Shown here piece after piece: positions 46,298 to 54,284 of a stretch of DNA of 64,000 bases. The notes beneath the pieces are model-generated. The model ran no database searches and had not been told where the DNA came from. It worked only from the letters and a program-made list of their open reading frames with translations. Numbering within the stretch: the first letter of the stretch is position 1; every line of letters starts with the position of its first letter. The stretch lies in the NCBI RefSeq assembly GCF_948948975.1, contig NZ_CARBVX010000010.1, forward strand, positions 1-64,000, written 5' to 3'. A program made the translations under genes and the position numbers. The DNA is from an uncultured Lactobacillus sp. GTDB lineage: Bacteria > Bacillota > Bacilli > Lactobacillales > Lactobacillaceae.

Positions 46298-46323
46298 AAA
46301 AAAAGCCAGGTAAAAACCTGGCT
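46298..46323 (-). terminator. Terminator after tRNA-Gln copy 2
   Basis: AGCCAGGT/ACCTGGCT stem with a 4-nt loop and seven T on the minus strand, 7 bp past the tRNA. Confidence 0.85.
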
Positions 46324-46329
46324 AATCTA

Positions 46330-46401
46330 TTGGGTTAGCTGGATTCGAACCAGCGCATGATGGTACCAAAAACCATTGCCTTACCACTTGGCTATAACCC
46401 A
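46330..46401 (-). tRNA. tRNA-Gln(TTG), copy 2
   Basis: Identical over all 72 nt to the copy at 44296-44367. The upstream flank shares CTTTTACTTGTTG (plus-strand reading, 46412-46424 and 44378-44390), indicating a local duplication. Confidence 0.96.
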
Positions 46402-46537
46402 TCCTTCAAGCCTTTTACTTGTTGGCTCTATTTGAATGAACTTAATCACTCAACGATTAATATCATATTATAAATACGAAAGTCTGTCAACAAAATAATC
46501 TAAAAAATGTTTATTATTTTTAAAATTAATTAAAAAC

Positions 46538-46567
46538 AAAAAAAGATCGCCAAAAGACGATCTTTTT
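46538..46567 (-). terminator. Terminator of apf1
   Basis: AAAAAGATCG/CGATCTTTTT stem with an 8-nt loop, 20 bp past the apf1 stop, with a T run. Confidence 0.85.
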
Positions 46568-46588
46568 AATCATAATTCAGTTGATATT

Positions 46589-47527
46589 TTAGTACCAGCC
46601 GTTAGTTTGCCAGAACTTTTGAGCACCAGTCCATGAACCGTAACGTGATTTTACGTAGTTGTCTGCTACACGTTCTTGGTTTGCTGCTGAGTAGTCTCCA
46701 CCAAGGTATGATGCTGATAATTGATACTTACCAATGTATTGACCATTTCTTGCGGAGTATGAACCACCTGATTCACGACCTGCAATCCATGCTTTAGCTG
46801 CTGCTTCAGAACCAGATACATTTGAAGTGTAGCTAGTAGTTGCTTGAGTTTGAGCAGGTTGTGCTACTTGAGTAGTTTGCTTTTGTGCTGGAGCATAGCT
46901 GTAAGTTCTTTGTTGTTGTACAGGAGCTGAGTAAGTACGTTGTACATTGTAGTTGTAGTTAGTCTTAGGAGCTTGTACAGTAGTTTGTTGTGCTGAAGCT
47001 ACTGGTGCTTGCTTAGTTTGAGCTTGTGCAGGTTGTGTAGAAGCTTGTTGTGAAGCTGCAGGAGTAGCTGGTTTTGCTTGTTGTACTTGAGCAGTTTCTT
47101 GCTTTTGTACTGGAGCTTGTACAGTAGTTTGCGGTTGTACTTGTTGTACAGGAGCTTGTGCTTGAGGAGCTACTGGGGTAGCAACTTTGGCAGTAGCAGA
47201 ATTTCCACCTTCTACAGTGTACTTAGCCATGATCCATTGGTTTGCACCAAGATCATACCACTTGTTACCCATAACATCGTAAGCAGTTCTGATAACTTTC
47301 CAAGTAGTACCATGTACTAATTCTTTACCAGTAAAGTTGGCATTTTCAACGCCATCCCAAACGGCAACAGTAGAGTTTGCATTGTTAATAGTTACAACAT
47401 TAGTATCATTTTGAACAATAGTAGCAGCTTGTGCGTCATTAGTATTTTGTGAATTTAAAGCTACCAAACCAGTTGCGGTAAGAGCAGCTGCTGCAAGTGA
47501 CTTAGTTAAGATAGATTGAAATTTCAA
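46589..47527 (-). CDS. apf1: Aggregation-promoting factor, surface protein Apf1
   Basis: A 312-residue secreted protein. Signal peptide MKFQSILTKSLAAAALTATG is followed by ALNSQNTNDAQA, with cleavage expected after AQA. A small folded N-domain has WKVIRTAYDVMGNKWYDLG and QWIMAKYTVEGG. About 110 residues of Gln/Ala/Pro/Thr low-complexity linker follow. The last 70 residues (AAAKAWIAGRESGGSYSARN to the end TNGWY) are nearly identical to the Apf2 C-terminus and resemble a transglycosylase-like domain with the conserved ESGG. Apf proteins of this group affect aggregation and cell shape. The start is TTG with GGAAG 8 nt upstream. Confidence 0.93.
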   Translation of the reverse strand: MKFQSILTKSLAAAALTATGLVALNSQNTNDAQAATIVQNDTNVVTINNANSTVAVWDGVENANFTGKELVHGTTWKVIRTAYDVMGNKWYDLGANQWIMAKYTVEGGNSATAKVATPVAPQAQAPVQQVQPQTTVQAPVQKQETAQVQQAKPATPAASQQASTQPAQAQTKQAPVASAQQTTVQAPKTNYNYNVQRTYSAPVQQQRTYSYAPAQKQTTQVAQPAQTQATTSYTSNVSGSEAAAKAWIAGRESGGSYSARNGQYIGKYQLSASYLGGDYSAANQERVADNYVKSRYGSWTGAQKFWQTNGWY

Positions 47528-47564
47528 GAGAAATTCTTCCTTTCATATTTATCAGTCATTTAAT

Positions 47565-47690
47565 TTACAAGTTACATAATACAGCCTCAAAATGTCAAAA
47601 CCATGACATGAATGCTACCACATTATTAAATAAAAGTGCCTTATGTTACAGGTCATGTAATATTTGTAACTTAAACACGCTTTCTTGTAA
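47565..47690 (-). promoter_or_regulatory. apf1 upstream region with TTACA/TGTAA inverted repeats
   Basis: Within the 412-bp spacer upstream of apf1 the motif TTACA-N5-TGTAA occurs at 47646-47660, with extra TGTAAC at 47665-47670 and TGTAA at 47686-47690, and TTACAAGTTACATAAT at 47565-47580. The minus strand has TTGACA (47593-47598) before a TATTAT box. TGTAATATTTG also occurs upstream of apf2, so both genes probably share a regulator. No gene was seen in the rest of the spacer. Confidence 0.5.
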
Positions 47691-47888
47691 CATTTCTATA
47701 TAAAACTACTATTCCTTATGAATCAGTCATATTATGTCTTTCTTTCCTTTAATGATTATTAGATGCTTAGACGATTAAAAAATAAACTCCAAACCATCTT
47801 AATTATGAGGTCAAAATTAATTAAGATGACTCATTAGAAATAAGATAAAAATAAATCAATACATCATGTGACTTGTAACTATGAACGC

Positions 47889-47921
47889 AAAAAAGAGATG
47901 TCAATTACGACATCTCTTTTT
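47889..47921 (-). terminator. Terminator of apf2
   Basis: AAAAAGAGATGTC/GACATCTCTTTTT stem with a 6-nt loop, about 18 bp past the apf2 stop. Confidence 0.88.
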
Positions 47922-47939
47922 ATATTATATTCACTAATT

Positions 47940-48731
47940 TTAGTACCAGCCGTTTGCTTGCCAGAAACTTTGAGCGTTGGTCCATGAACCATAGCGTGAT
48001 TTTACATAGTTATCTGCTACACGTTCTTGGTTTGCTGCTGAGTAATCTCCACCAAGATATGATGCTGATAATTGGTACTTACCAATGTATTGACCATTTC
48101 TTGCTGAGTATGAACCACCTGACTCACGGCCTGCAATCCAAGCTTTAGCTGCTGCTTCAGAACCAGATACATTTGAAGTGTAACTTGATTGAGATTGTGC
48201 CGGTTGTGCTTGTTGGGTTTGTTGTGTACTTTGAGCAGGTTGGGTACTTTGTACTGAAGAGTAAGTACCTACAGAAGTCTTAGGTGCTGAGTATGAACCT
48301 TGAGTAGTTTGAGTTTGAGCAACAGTATTGTATGAACTTGCTTGTGAAGTAAACAATTCTGAAGCAACGTTAGGATCAACAGTATCTTTTCCTAAGCGAG
48401 TGTACTTAGCCATTACCCATTGGTTTGCACCAAGATCATACCACTTGTTACCAGCAGCATCATATGCAGCTCTGATAACTTTCCAAGCAGTTGCATGTGG
48501 TAAGTATTGACCAGTCATTTGCTTGTCAGGACCGTATGAATTCCAAACAGCAATGCTCTTGTGTGGAAGGTAGTTAATTGTAACAACTTTTTCTTGTTGG
48601 CCAACAGTAACTTCTGCAGCCTTTGCAGTATTTTGAGTGTTATTTACAATTGCAGCACCTGCTAAAGTAAGGGCAGCAGCTGCAGCAGTTTTAGTTAAAG
48701 TAGATTTCAAATTTTTATTAAGCATATCCAA
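47940..48731 (-). CDS. apf2: Aggregation-promoting factor, surface protein Apf2
   Basis: A 263-residue secreted protein with the same plan as Apf1: signal peptide (MLNKNLKSTLTKTAAAAALT and a following AAIVNNTQNTAKA), N-domain with WKVIRAAYDAAGNKWYDLG, a Gln/Thr/Ser linker of about 60 residues and the shared 70-residue C-terminus ending ANGWY. The linker is shorter than in Apf1. A TTG at 48731 fits an AAGGAGAG site with 9-nt spacing and matches the TTG start of apf1; an ATG two codons later has poorer spacing. Tandem apf genes are characteristic of the L. gasseri/johnsonii group. Confidence 0.92.
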   Translation of the reverse strand: MDMLNKNLKSTLTKTAAAAALTLAGAAIVNNTQNTAKAAEVTVGQQEKVVTINYLPHKSIAVWNSYGPDKQMTGQYLPHATAWKVIRAAYDAAGNKWYDLGANQWVMAKYTRLGKDTVDPNVASELFTSQASSYNTVAQTQTTQGSYSAPKTSVGTYSSVQSTQPAQSTQQTQQAQPAQSQSSYTSNVSGSEAAAKAWIAGRESGGSYSARNGQYIGKYQLSASYLGGDYSAANQERVADNYVKSRYGSWTNAQSFWQANGWY

Positions 48732-48857
48732 AATTAAATTCTCTCCTTGATAAATTCGATTTGAATCATTAATTCGTCATTTCTTTTTACAGGTTATATA
48801 ATACATGCTCAATATTGCAGAATAGTTCCTAGAAAATTAAGGATATATTTCATCTTG

Positions 48858-48909
48858 TTACATTCCTGTAATATTTGCGCCTTAAGTTACAATAATGTAA
48901 CGATGTAAT
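48858..48909 (-). promoter_or_regulatory. apf2 upstream region with TTACA/TGTAA inverted repeats
   Basis: TTACA-N4-TGTAA at 48858-48871 and a perfect GTTACA-N4-TGTAAC at 48886-48901, followed by TGTAAT at 48904-48909. The same half-sites occur upstream of apf1. They resemble halves of the WalR box but the spacing differs. Confidence 0.5.
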
Positions 48910-48947
48910 CTTTCTGTAGCAAAACAAAGAAAAGAGAGTCATTTTCC

Positions 48948-49667
48948 TTAACTCTCTCTTCTTTTCTTTATCCATCTATTCTTAAATTGGTTAAATTTCC
49001 TTGTATCTGTAAACTTTAACTGCGGAAAGCTTGTAAGGAATCGTTTCTGATTCCAAGATAATGTTCCCATTAATTTATCAAAGGCCTGATTTAATTTGGT
49101 CTCATCTAATTTTATACGAGTATCTAAACGTTCATTCCAACTTTTAGTACTTATATGTAGTTTCTCTACACTAAAGATAGTAAGGATAAAGTCAGTTCCC
49201 ATCACAATTACTATTATTAAAGCAAGATAGCCATGTGTTTTTATTTCTTCCCAAGTAATTAACTTTTGAATAAATGGCTGAATAACTTTTACAAGAAAGA
49301 CTACCCCTATTCCCCAAAATAAAGAAATAATTGGGGCAACCCGGCCTTGAATATTTCCCCATAGATGAGAATAGTCCCATAACTTCATATGGAAAACGTA
49401 CTGTAAAAATACACTAGCGAAATACTCAAAAATTGTCGCTACTATTACACCAACTACATATAATAGGAAAATATTATTTTGAATCCGATAGGTACAGATT
49501 AAAATCGTTGTTACTGCAAAGCCATATACGGGACAATAAGACCCAAACAAAAATCCCCGATAATCATAATGATGATCCTTAATCGAACAATAGATTGTTT
49601 CCCATATCCAGCCAATTACAGAATATGTAAAAAATAAAACAATAATTTCAGAAAAAGTAAACGGCAT
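48948..49667 (-). CDS. CmpB-type putative ABC-transporter membrane protein (PF06541)
   Basis: A 239-residue membrane protein with five to six hydrophobic segments. FFTYSVIGWIWETIYCSIKDHHYDYRG-like N-terminus (positions 13-39), RGFLFGSYCPVYGFA and FLQYVFHMKLWDYSHLWGN are the hallmarks of the family. Despite the family name, no ATPase partner is encoded nearby and the function is unknown. A basic C-terminal tail of about 60 residues is cytosolic. GAGG lies 8 nt before the ATG. A weak hairpin overlaps the stop codon. Confidence 0.82.
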   Translation of the reverse strand: MPFTFSEIIVLFFTYSVIGWIWETIYCSIKDHHYDYRGFLFGSYCPVYGFAVTTILICTYRIQNNIFLLYVVGVIVATIFEYFASVFLQYVFHMKLWDYSHLWGNIQGRVAPIISLFWGIGVVFLVKVIQPFIQKLITWEEIKTHGYLALIIVIVMGTDFILTIFSVEKLHISTKSWNERLDTRIKLDETKLNQAFDKLMGTLSWNQKRFLTSFPQLKFTDTRKFNQFKNRWIKKRRES

Positions 49668-49810
49668 TTTTAATACCTCATAAGTAATTTTTAGACTCTT
49701 CTATATTAAAGATATCATTCTTTAATGAAATTAAGGCGTACAACACCTCTGGAAAAATTAACTAAAAAGCGTAAAAATATTCTTATCTGTAATTGAAAGG
49801 TACATATATA

Positions 49811-50215
49811 ATGAAGAAACTTAATAAAACAGCTAGTAAATATGCTAATATTCTACGCTTTTTTACTATAATTGCTTTAGGAATTTTAGGAGCTTTAATG
49901 CTTATCCTGATGTTTAGTCAATTATTTGCAATAGGTCGTATTATGATTAGCAATAATTTAATTAACATACCTACGAAAGTTTTAGATGAAATAGTCACTT
50001 TCTTCTTATTCTTTGAATTTTCAGCTATGATTGTGACGGCCTTAAAGCATATGGGTCATACAAGCTTAAACTTTTTAATGAGTCTAGGAATTACAGCCCT
50101 TTTAAGAAATTTAATTACTGCCCATGGTGAACCAATGCAAATTTTAATTCATGCAGTAGCAATCCTATTGCTAATTATTGGAGTAGTAATTTTGAACGAA
50201 CATATCAAATTATAG
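49811..50215 (+). CDS. psiE: PsiE-family membrane protein
   Basis: A 134-residue protein with four hydrophobic segments, including FFTIIALGILGALMLILMF and an IHAVAILLLIIGVVIL C-terminal helix, plus the family-like FFLFFEFSAMIVTALKHMGH. PsiE was named for induction by phosphate starvation in enterobacteria; whether that holds here is unknown. ATG at 49811 was chosen, with AAAGGT upstream; a TTG at 49793 overlaps that site. It converges with the GNAT gene, overlapping its stop by 6 bp. Confidence 0.75.
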   Translation: MKKLNKTASKYANILRFFTIIALGILGALMLILMFSQLFAIGRIMISNNLINIPTKVLDEIVTFFLFFEFSAMIVTALKHMGHTSLNFLMSLGITALLRNLITAHGEPMQILIHAVAILLLIIGVVILNEHIKL

Positions 50216-50743
50216 ATTTAGTTCATAGGCTAAACGACTAGGATCCTCTGGATCTTCATCAACCATAATAATCCCACGTTCAATAAAATTATTTTTTAAA
50301 GCTAAATGTTGCATAATTTGATTTTTACGTGATGTATCAATTCTAAAATTTTTAATTCCTTGCTTCACCATAATTGAAATCAAATCTGAAAACATAAAAT
50401 TAGCTAAATGCATCCCGCGGTACTTACTGCTAATAGCTAAACGATGGAAATTAGCATAATCATCGTTAGTATTTTTCCACTCTCCATTTATTTTCTGATA
50501 AGTTGGCTCTATCCCAACAACACTTGCCGCATATCCAGCTACCTTATCATCTACCATTAACACCACGGCACTTTTATTTTTGATATCAGTTAAAATTGTA
50601 TCTTCATTCGGATAGGTTCCTTGCCATTGACTACTACCACTCTGCTTTAGAAAATCTTTTGCTTCATTAATAATAACCATGATATTTGATAAATCGGCAT
50701 TAGTGGCATAGCGTGTATAAATTAAAGTCATAATCTCACTCAT
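50210..50743 (-). CDS. GNAT-family N-acetyltransferase
   Basis: A 177-residue acetyltransferase. The acetyl-CoA binding region is FHRLAISSKYRGMHLANFMF (strand 4 and the R/Q-x-x-G-x-G/A-like loop), followed by NFRIDTSRKNQIMQHLALKNNF, a typical C-terminal half with the late Asn/Tyr block. The substrate is unknown. The start is ATG at 50743 or 50731; neither has a clear ribosome site. A perfect GC-rich palindrome lies 22 bp upstream. Confidence 0.85.
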   Translation of the reverse strand: MSEIMTLIYTRYATNADLSNIMVIINEAKDFLKQSGSSQWQGTYPNEDTILTDIKNKSAVVLMVDDKVAGYAASVVGIEPTYQKINGEWKNTNDDYANFHRLAISSKYRGMHLANFMFSDLISIMVKQGIKNFRIDTSRKNQIMQHLALKNNFIERGIIMVDEDPEDPSRLAYELNL

Positions 50744-50764
50744 TTCATTTTTCTACTAGTATAC

Positions 50765-50798
50765 CTAACAAGGCAGGGCCGTGGCCCTGCCTTGTTAG
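50765..50798. repeat. Perfect 34-bp GC-rich palindrome
   Basis: CTAACAAGGCAGGGCC is followed by GT and then the exact reverse complement of the 16-base arm. It has no T tail and is much richer in G and C than the surrounding DNA. It lies between the tRNA-Thr terminator and the GNAT gene. Confidence 0.85.
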
Positions 50799-50821
50799 AT
50801 TATATAAATATTAATTAATGC

Positions 50822-50872
50822 AAAAAGAGTCTTTCAAACCAAGTTTTCTAAAACTTTATTTGAAAGACTCTT
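50822..50872 (-). terminator. Terminator after tRNA-Thr
   Basis: A long stem (AAGAGTCTTTCAAA/TTTGAAAGACTCTT) with a second inner stem (AAGTTTT/AAAACTT) and a T run on the minus strand. Confidence 0.85.
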
Positions 50873-50887
50873 AGCTAATACCCTGAG

Positions 50888-50960
50888 TGCTGAATGCCAG
50901 GATCGAACTGGCGACCTCTTCTTTACGAGGGAAGCGCTCTACCAACTGAGCTAATTCAGC
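50888..50960 (-). tRNA. tRNA-Thr(CGT)
   Basis: A 73-nt cloverleaf: acceptor GCTGAAT/ATTCAGC, D-arm GCTCAGTTGGTAGAGC, anticodon loop CTCGTAA (anticodon CGT), T-arm CCAGTTCGATCCTGG. The innermost anticodon-stem pair is C-A instead of Watson-Crick. No encoded CCA. Confidence 0.92.
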
Positions 50961-51024
50961 ATTAACACTAGAATTATAACAAAGATCTTCTTCCCCTGTA
51001 AAGCATCAGTAAATTTTACAAATA

Positions 51025-51057
51025 AAAAAAGTCGAAGCACCACTACTTCGACTTTTT
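51025..51057 (-). terminator. Terminator after the aldo/keto reductase gene
   Basis: AAAAAAGTCGAAG/CTTCGACTTTTTT stem, directly next to the stop at 51060, with a T run. Confidence 0.9.
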
Positions 51058-51059
51058 TA

Positions 51060-51917
51060 TTAAAAGTTAGCTGTATCTGGATCAGTAGTTAAGCCGCTAA
51101 CTCCATGTAAACTATCTAATTTACTCATCTGCTCATCATCTAATTCAAAATCAAATACATCAATATTGGCTGCAATGTATTTATCATGAACAGATTTAGG
51201 TAAAGGTAAAAATCCGTGTTCTAGCGACCAACGAATTAAAACTTGAGCTGGTGATTTTCCGACTTCATTAGCTACTTCGCCAACAACTTCATTTCCTAAT
51301 AAACCACCAGTGCCTAATGGACTGTATGCTTCACTTAATAATCCTAACTCTTCATTTACTTTCACCACATCTGATTGTAAATCGCTTGGATTAAGCATAA
51401 TTTGGTTAACGACTGGTTTTATTTCTGCAGTTTTAAGCAATTCCTCTAGGTGATGCTTTCTAAAATTAGAAACTCCAATAGCTCTAATCTTACCCGCCTT
51501 AACTGCTTCTTCCATAGCTCTCCAGCTTTCTGCATTTGCTTCAGCCCAGTGTTCTCGAAGAGCCAGTGGATTAGGCCAGTGAATTAAATATAAATCTAAA
51601 TAATCTGTCCCTAAATTTTGCAAACTTTTATCAATTGCAGCTTTTGCTTCCTTATAACCGTGATCTGAATTCCAAAGTTTAGTAGTAATAAATAAGTCAT
51701 GGCGGTTAATGCCACTATTCTTAATTCCTTCTGCTACACTTTCTTCATTTCCATAAGCTGCAGCAGTATCAATATGTCTATATCCACTATTCAAAGCTGC
51801 TTCAACTGCGTGTTTTGCTACATCACCATCGGGAGTTTGCCAAGTACCAAAACCAATAATCGGAATTTTGACACCATTATTCAATGTATATGTATCTTCA
51901 ACTGAATTAAATTTCAT
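51060..51917 (-). CDS. Aldo/keto reductase
   Basis: A 285-residue NADPH-dependent reductase of the AKR superfamily, close to the 2,5-diketo-gluconate reductase type. The catalytic tetrad is visible: Asp in RHIDTAAAYGNEE, Tyr in the same block, Lys in FITTKLWNSDHG and His in YLIHWPNP. IRAIGVSNFRKHHL and PLPKSVHDKYI complete the cofactor site. Natural substrates are unknown small aldehydes or ketones. The ATG at 51917 was chosen since GAGG lies 6 nt upstream; the longer frame from 51941 lacks a ribosome site. Confidence 0.93.
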   Translation of the reverse strand: MKFNSVEDTYTLNNGVKIPIIGFGTWQTPDGDVAKHAVEAALNSGYRHIDTAAAYGNEESVAEGIKNSGINRHDLFITTKLWNSDHGYKEAKAAIDKSLQNLGTDYLDLYLIHWPNPLALREHWAEANAESWRAMEEAVKAGKIRAIGVSNFRKHHLEELLKTAEIKPVVNQIMLNPSDLQSDVVKVNEELGLLSEAYSPLGTGGLLGNEVVGEVANEVGKSPAQVLIRWSLEHGFLPLPKSVHDKYIAANIDVFDFELDDEQMSKLDSLHGVSGLTTDPDTANF

Positions 51918-51998
51918 ATTTTTCCTCATTTCTTTAATCACTTACATTATAAAAGTAACTTTTGCTTTTTTCATGAAATTTGGCTTTTTACAATTAAT

Positions 51999-53330
51999 TT
52001 ATTTAAATAAGTCATTAAAAGCTTCAGACATTGTCGGATGAGTATAAATCTGATCTCTTAAAACTGTATAGGATAAATGGGCCTTCATTGCTAAAGAAAT
52101 CATGTTAATCAATTCATATGATTCAATTCCATAAAGTGTAGCCCCTAGAATTTTTTCAGTTTCTGGGTCAACGAGTGCCTTAAATAAACCTCTATTATCC
52201 TTTGCAACTTTTGCTTTAGGAATTGCTGTAACTGGCAATTTAAATACCTTGTATTCTTTTCCTAATTTATTTGCTTGCTTCTCATTTAAACCAACTTGAG
52301 ATAAGGCGGGTGAAATAAATACACTATAAGGAATTACCTTTCGGTCACTGACCATGCGAGCACCCGTACCAAACAGTTGATCTTTAATAATTCTAAAATC
52401 ATCTAAAGAAATATACGTAAATTGAAGACCACCTTTAACATCCCCAATTGCCCATACATTATCTACAGTAGTTCTTAGAAAATCATCTACTTTTATAGCG
52501 CCATGATCAGTCGTTTCAATTGCAGTATTTTCTAAACCTAAGTTTTCAGTATTTGGTTTACGACCAGTTGCTACCAAAATTCGGTCTGCACTAATTGTCT
52601 TTCTTTTTCCATTTATTTGATAGGTAATTTTTGCATCACTTGTTTCATCAGTAATCTTTTCAATATCAGCGCCAAGTTCAAACTTAATCCCAGCGTCTTC
52701 CATATCTTTTTTTACTGCATTACTAATATCCTCATCTTCACGGGCTAAAAATTCCTTATTATGATCAAGCACTGTAACTTTACTACCATATTTTGCAAAC
52801 ATACTAGCAAATTCCAATCCAATATATCCCGCTCCAATAATTGTTAAATTCTTTGGCATCTTCTTTTCATCCATGGCTTGAGTTGAATCAAGAATATACT
52901 TGCTTTCTTTTAAGCCCGGGATTGGTAACATCACTGGAACAGCACCAGTATTAATGAAAATACGGTCTCCCTTATACTGAACCTTTTTACCATTAGAAAG
53001 TTTTACTTCAATTTCATGATCAGCAATAAAATGAGCTTCTCCATCTAATACAGTTACAGTCTTTTCATCTGCAAGCATATGATAGTTTTTCTCCCGCAAT
53101 TGTGCAGTCATTTCATTTTTACCATTTACTGCATCCACATAAGAAACGCCGTTAGCTGCTTCAATAATTAATCTTTTTGAAGGTAGGCAGGCAATGTTAA
53201 TACAAGTACCTCCATACATTTTATTAGATTTTTCAATTACTAATACTTCTTCTCCCTTTTGTGCTAAAAACTTAGCTAAAGTTTTTCCGCCTTTTCCAAA
53301 GCCGATAATTATGTTTTTAATTGTTTCCAT
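51999..53330 (-). CDS. RclA-like class I pyridine nucleotide-disulfide oxidoreductase
   Basis: A 443-residue flavoenzyme. FAD site IIGFGKGGKTLAKFLAQKG at the N-terminus, redox pair Cys43 and Cys48 in GGTCINIACLPSK, NAD(P)H site TIIGAGYIGLEFASMFAKYG near 170, second FAD block VWAIGDVKGGLQFTYISLDD near 300, and the C-terminal dimerisation domain ending HPTMSEAFNDLF. There is no lipoyl-enzyme context. The sequence fits the RclA/YkgC branch, whose members reduce Cu(II) or hypothiocyanite and protect from reactive chlorine species. The exact substrate is inference. Confidence 0.85.
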   Translation of the reverse strand: METIKNIIIGFGKGGKTLAKFLAQKGEEVLVIEKSNKMYGGTCINIACLPSKRLIIEAANGVSYVDAVNGKNEMTAQLREKNYHMLADEKTVTVLDGEAHFIADHEIEVKLSNGKKVQYKGDRIFINTGAVPVMLPIPGLKESKYILDSTQAMDEKKMPKNLTIIGAGYIGLEFASMFAKYGSKVTVLDHNKEFLAREDEDISNAVKKDMEDAGIKFELGADIEKITDETSDAKITYQINGKRKTISADRILVATGRKPNTENLGLENTAIETTDHGAIKVDDFLRTTVDNVWAIGDVKGGLQFTYISLDDFRIIKDQLFGTGARMVSDRKVIPYSVFISPALSQVGLNEKQANKLGKEYKVFKLPVTAIPKAKVAKDNRGLFKALVDPETEKILGATLYGIESYELINMISLAMKAHLSYTVLRDQIYTHPTMSEAFNDLFK

Positions 53331-53461
53331 ATTATTTTCCTCTTACTTTTTATAAGCTTATTCTTTTAACTATTATTTTATACATATAATATTAATTTGC
53401 ATCTTTTATGCCTATAATTTTTATATAAATATTTACTATAAGAAAAAATGAGGATACAAAA

Positions 53462-54223
53462 TTGTTCCATGATTATACAGTTATGGCTAACCAACATAAT
53501 AGAATAATGAAAGAAAAATACTCTGTTAATACTATGTTAAGTATTCAACAAAGTAAAATTTATGATGAGCACAATACTTTTTTACATACTACTCACCAAT
53601 ATTCCAAACTTAAATTTATAAATTTAAGTTCCGCCCATACGGCTGTTGATTTAAAAGAAAAAAATCCTACTTGTAAAATTGCTCTCTTAAACTTCGCCGA
53701 TTATCTTTCACCGGGCGGAAGATATTTACAAGGAGCAACTGCTCAAGAGGAAATATTATGTCATCAATCTAACCTATATCAAATAATAAGCAATTTAAAA
53801 AATTACTATAAGCGGAATAATCAACATATAAATTATCATCTTTATCGTAATCGTGCTATTTATAGTCCCAATGTTGTATTTACTAATCTTGATGGTACAT
53901 TGATAAATACAATCAATGTAATTACCTGCGCAGCTCCCTATTATAGAGAAGCCAAGCTATATAACATTTCTTATAAAGAGGCTTGCATGACTTTAAAAGA
54001 TCGAATGTATTTTGTTAAAAACATAGCTGAAGATCAACAAATAGATTATTTAGTTTTAGGTGCATGGGGAGCAGGAGCATTTGGTTTTTCTTCAAAAGAA
54101 GTTGCTAAAATGTGGCATGATGTTTTTTCTCATCCCTCTTCAATAAAAGAAGTAGATTTTGCAGTTATCGATATTCACGGTAGCAATAATGCACAAATTT
54201 TCAAATCAGAATTTTCAAACTAA
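53462..54223 (+). CDS. Bacterial-type PARG macrodomain protein (TIGR02452 family)
   Basis: A 253-residue protein of the microbial poly(ADP-ribose) glycohydrolase-like family. The N-terminal helical part is followed by ALLNFADYLSPGG and the catalytic QEE at residues 95-97 in GATAQEEILCHQSNLYQ. The Gly loop reads GGR where GGG is usual. A late block VLGAWGAGAFGFSSKEVAKMW is the second conserved element near the ribose site. Such enzymes remove ADP-ribose from proteins or nucleic acids. The start is TTG with GAGG 8 nt upstream; ATG 53483 is an alternative. It stands alone between a flavoenzyme and galE, so no toxin partner is visible. Confidence 0.85.
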   Translation: MFHDYTVMANQHNRIMKEKYSVNTMLSIQQSKIYDEHNTFLHTTHQYSKLKFINLSSAHTAVDLKEKNPTCKIALLNFADYLSPGGRYLQGATAQEEILCHQSNLYQIISNLKNYYKRNNQHINYHLYRNRAIYSPNVVFTNLDGTLINTINVITCAAPYYREAKLYNISYKEACMTLKDRMYFVKNIAEDQQIDYLVLGAWGAGAFGFSSKEVAKMWHDVFSHPSSIKEVDFAVIDIHGSNNAQIFKSEFSN

Positions 54224-54284
54224 TCTAGTATGATAAAATTAACTTGATTCGGTTATTATTTATTTAAAAAGGAGTAACAGGTTA

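Noticed and set aside
47640..48910. WalR boxes upstream of the apf genes
   Set aside because: Half-sites TGTAA are present but not as two direct repeats 11 bp apart; they form inverted repeats, so I list only the motif, not the regulator.
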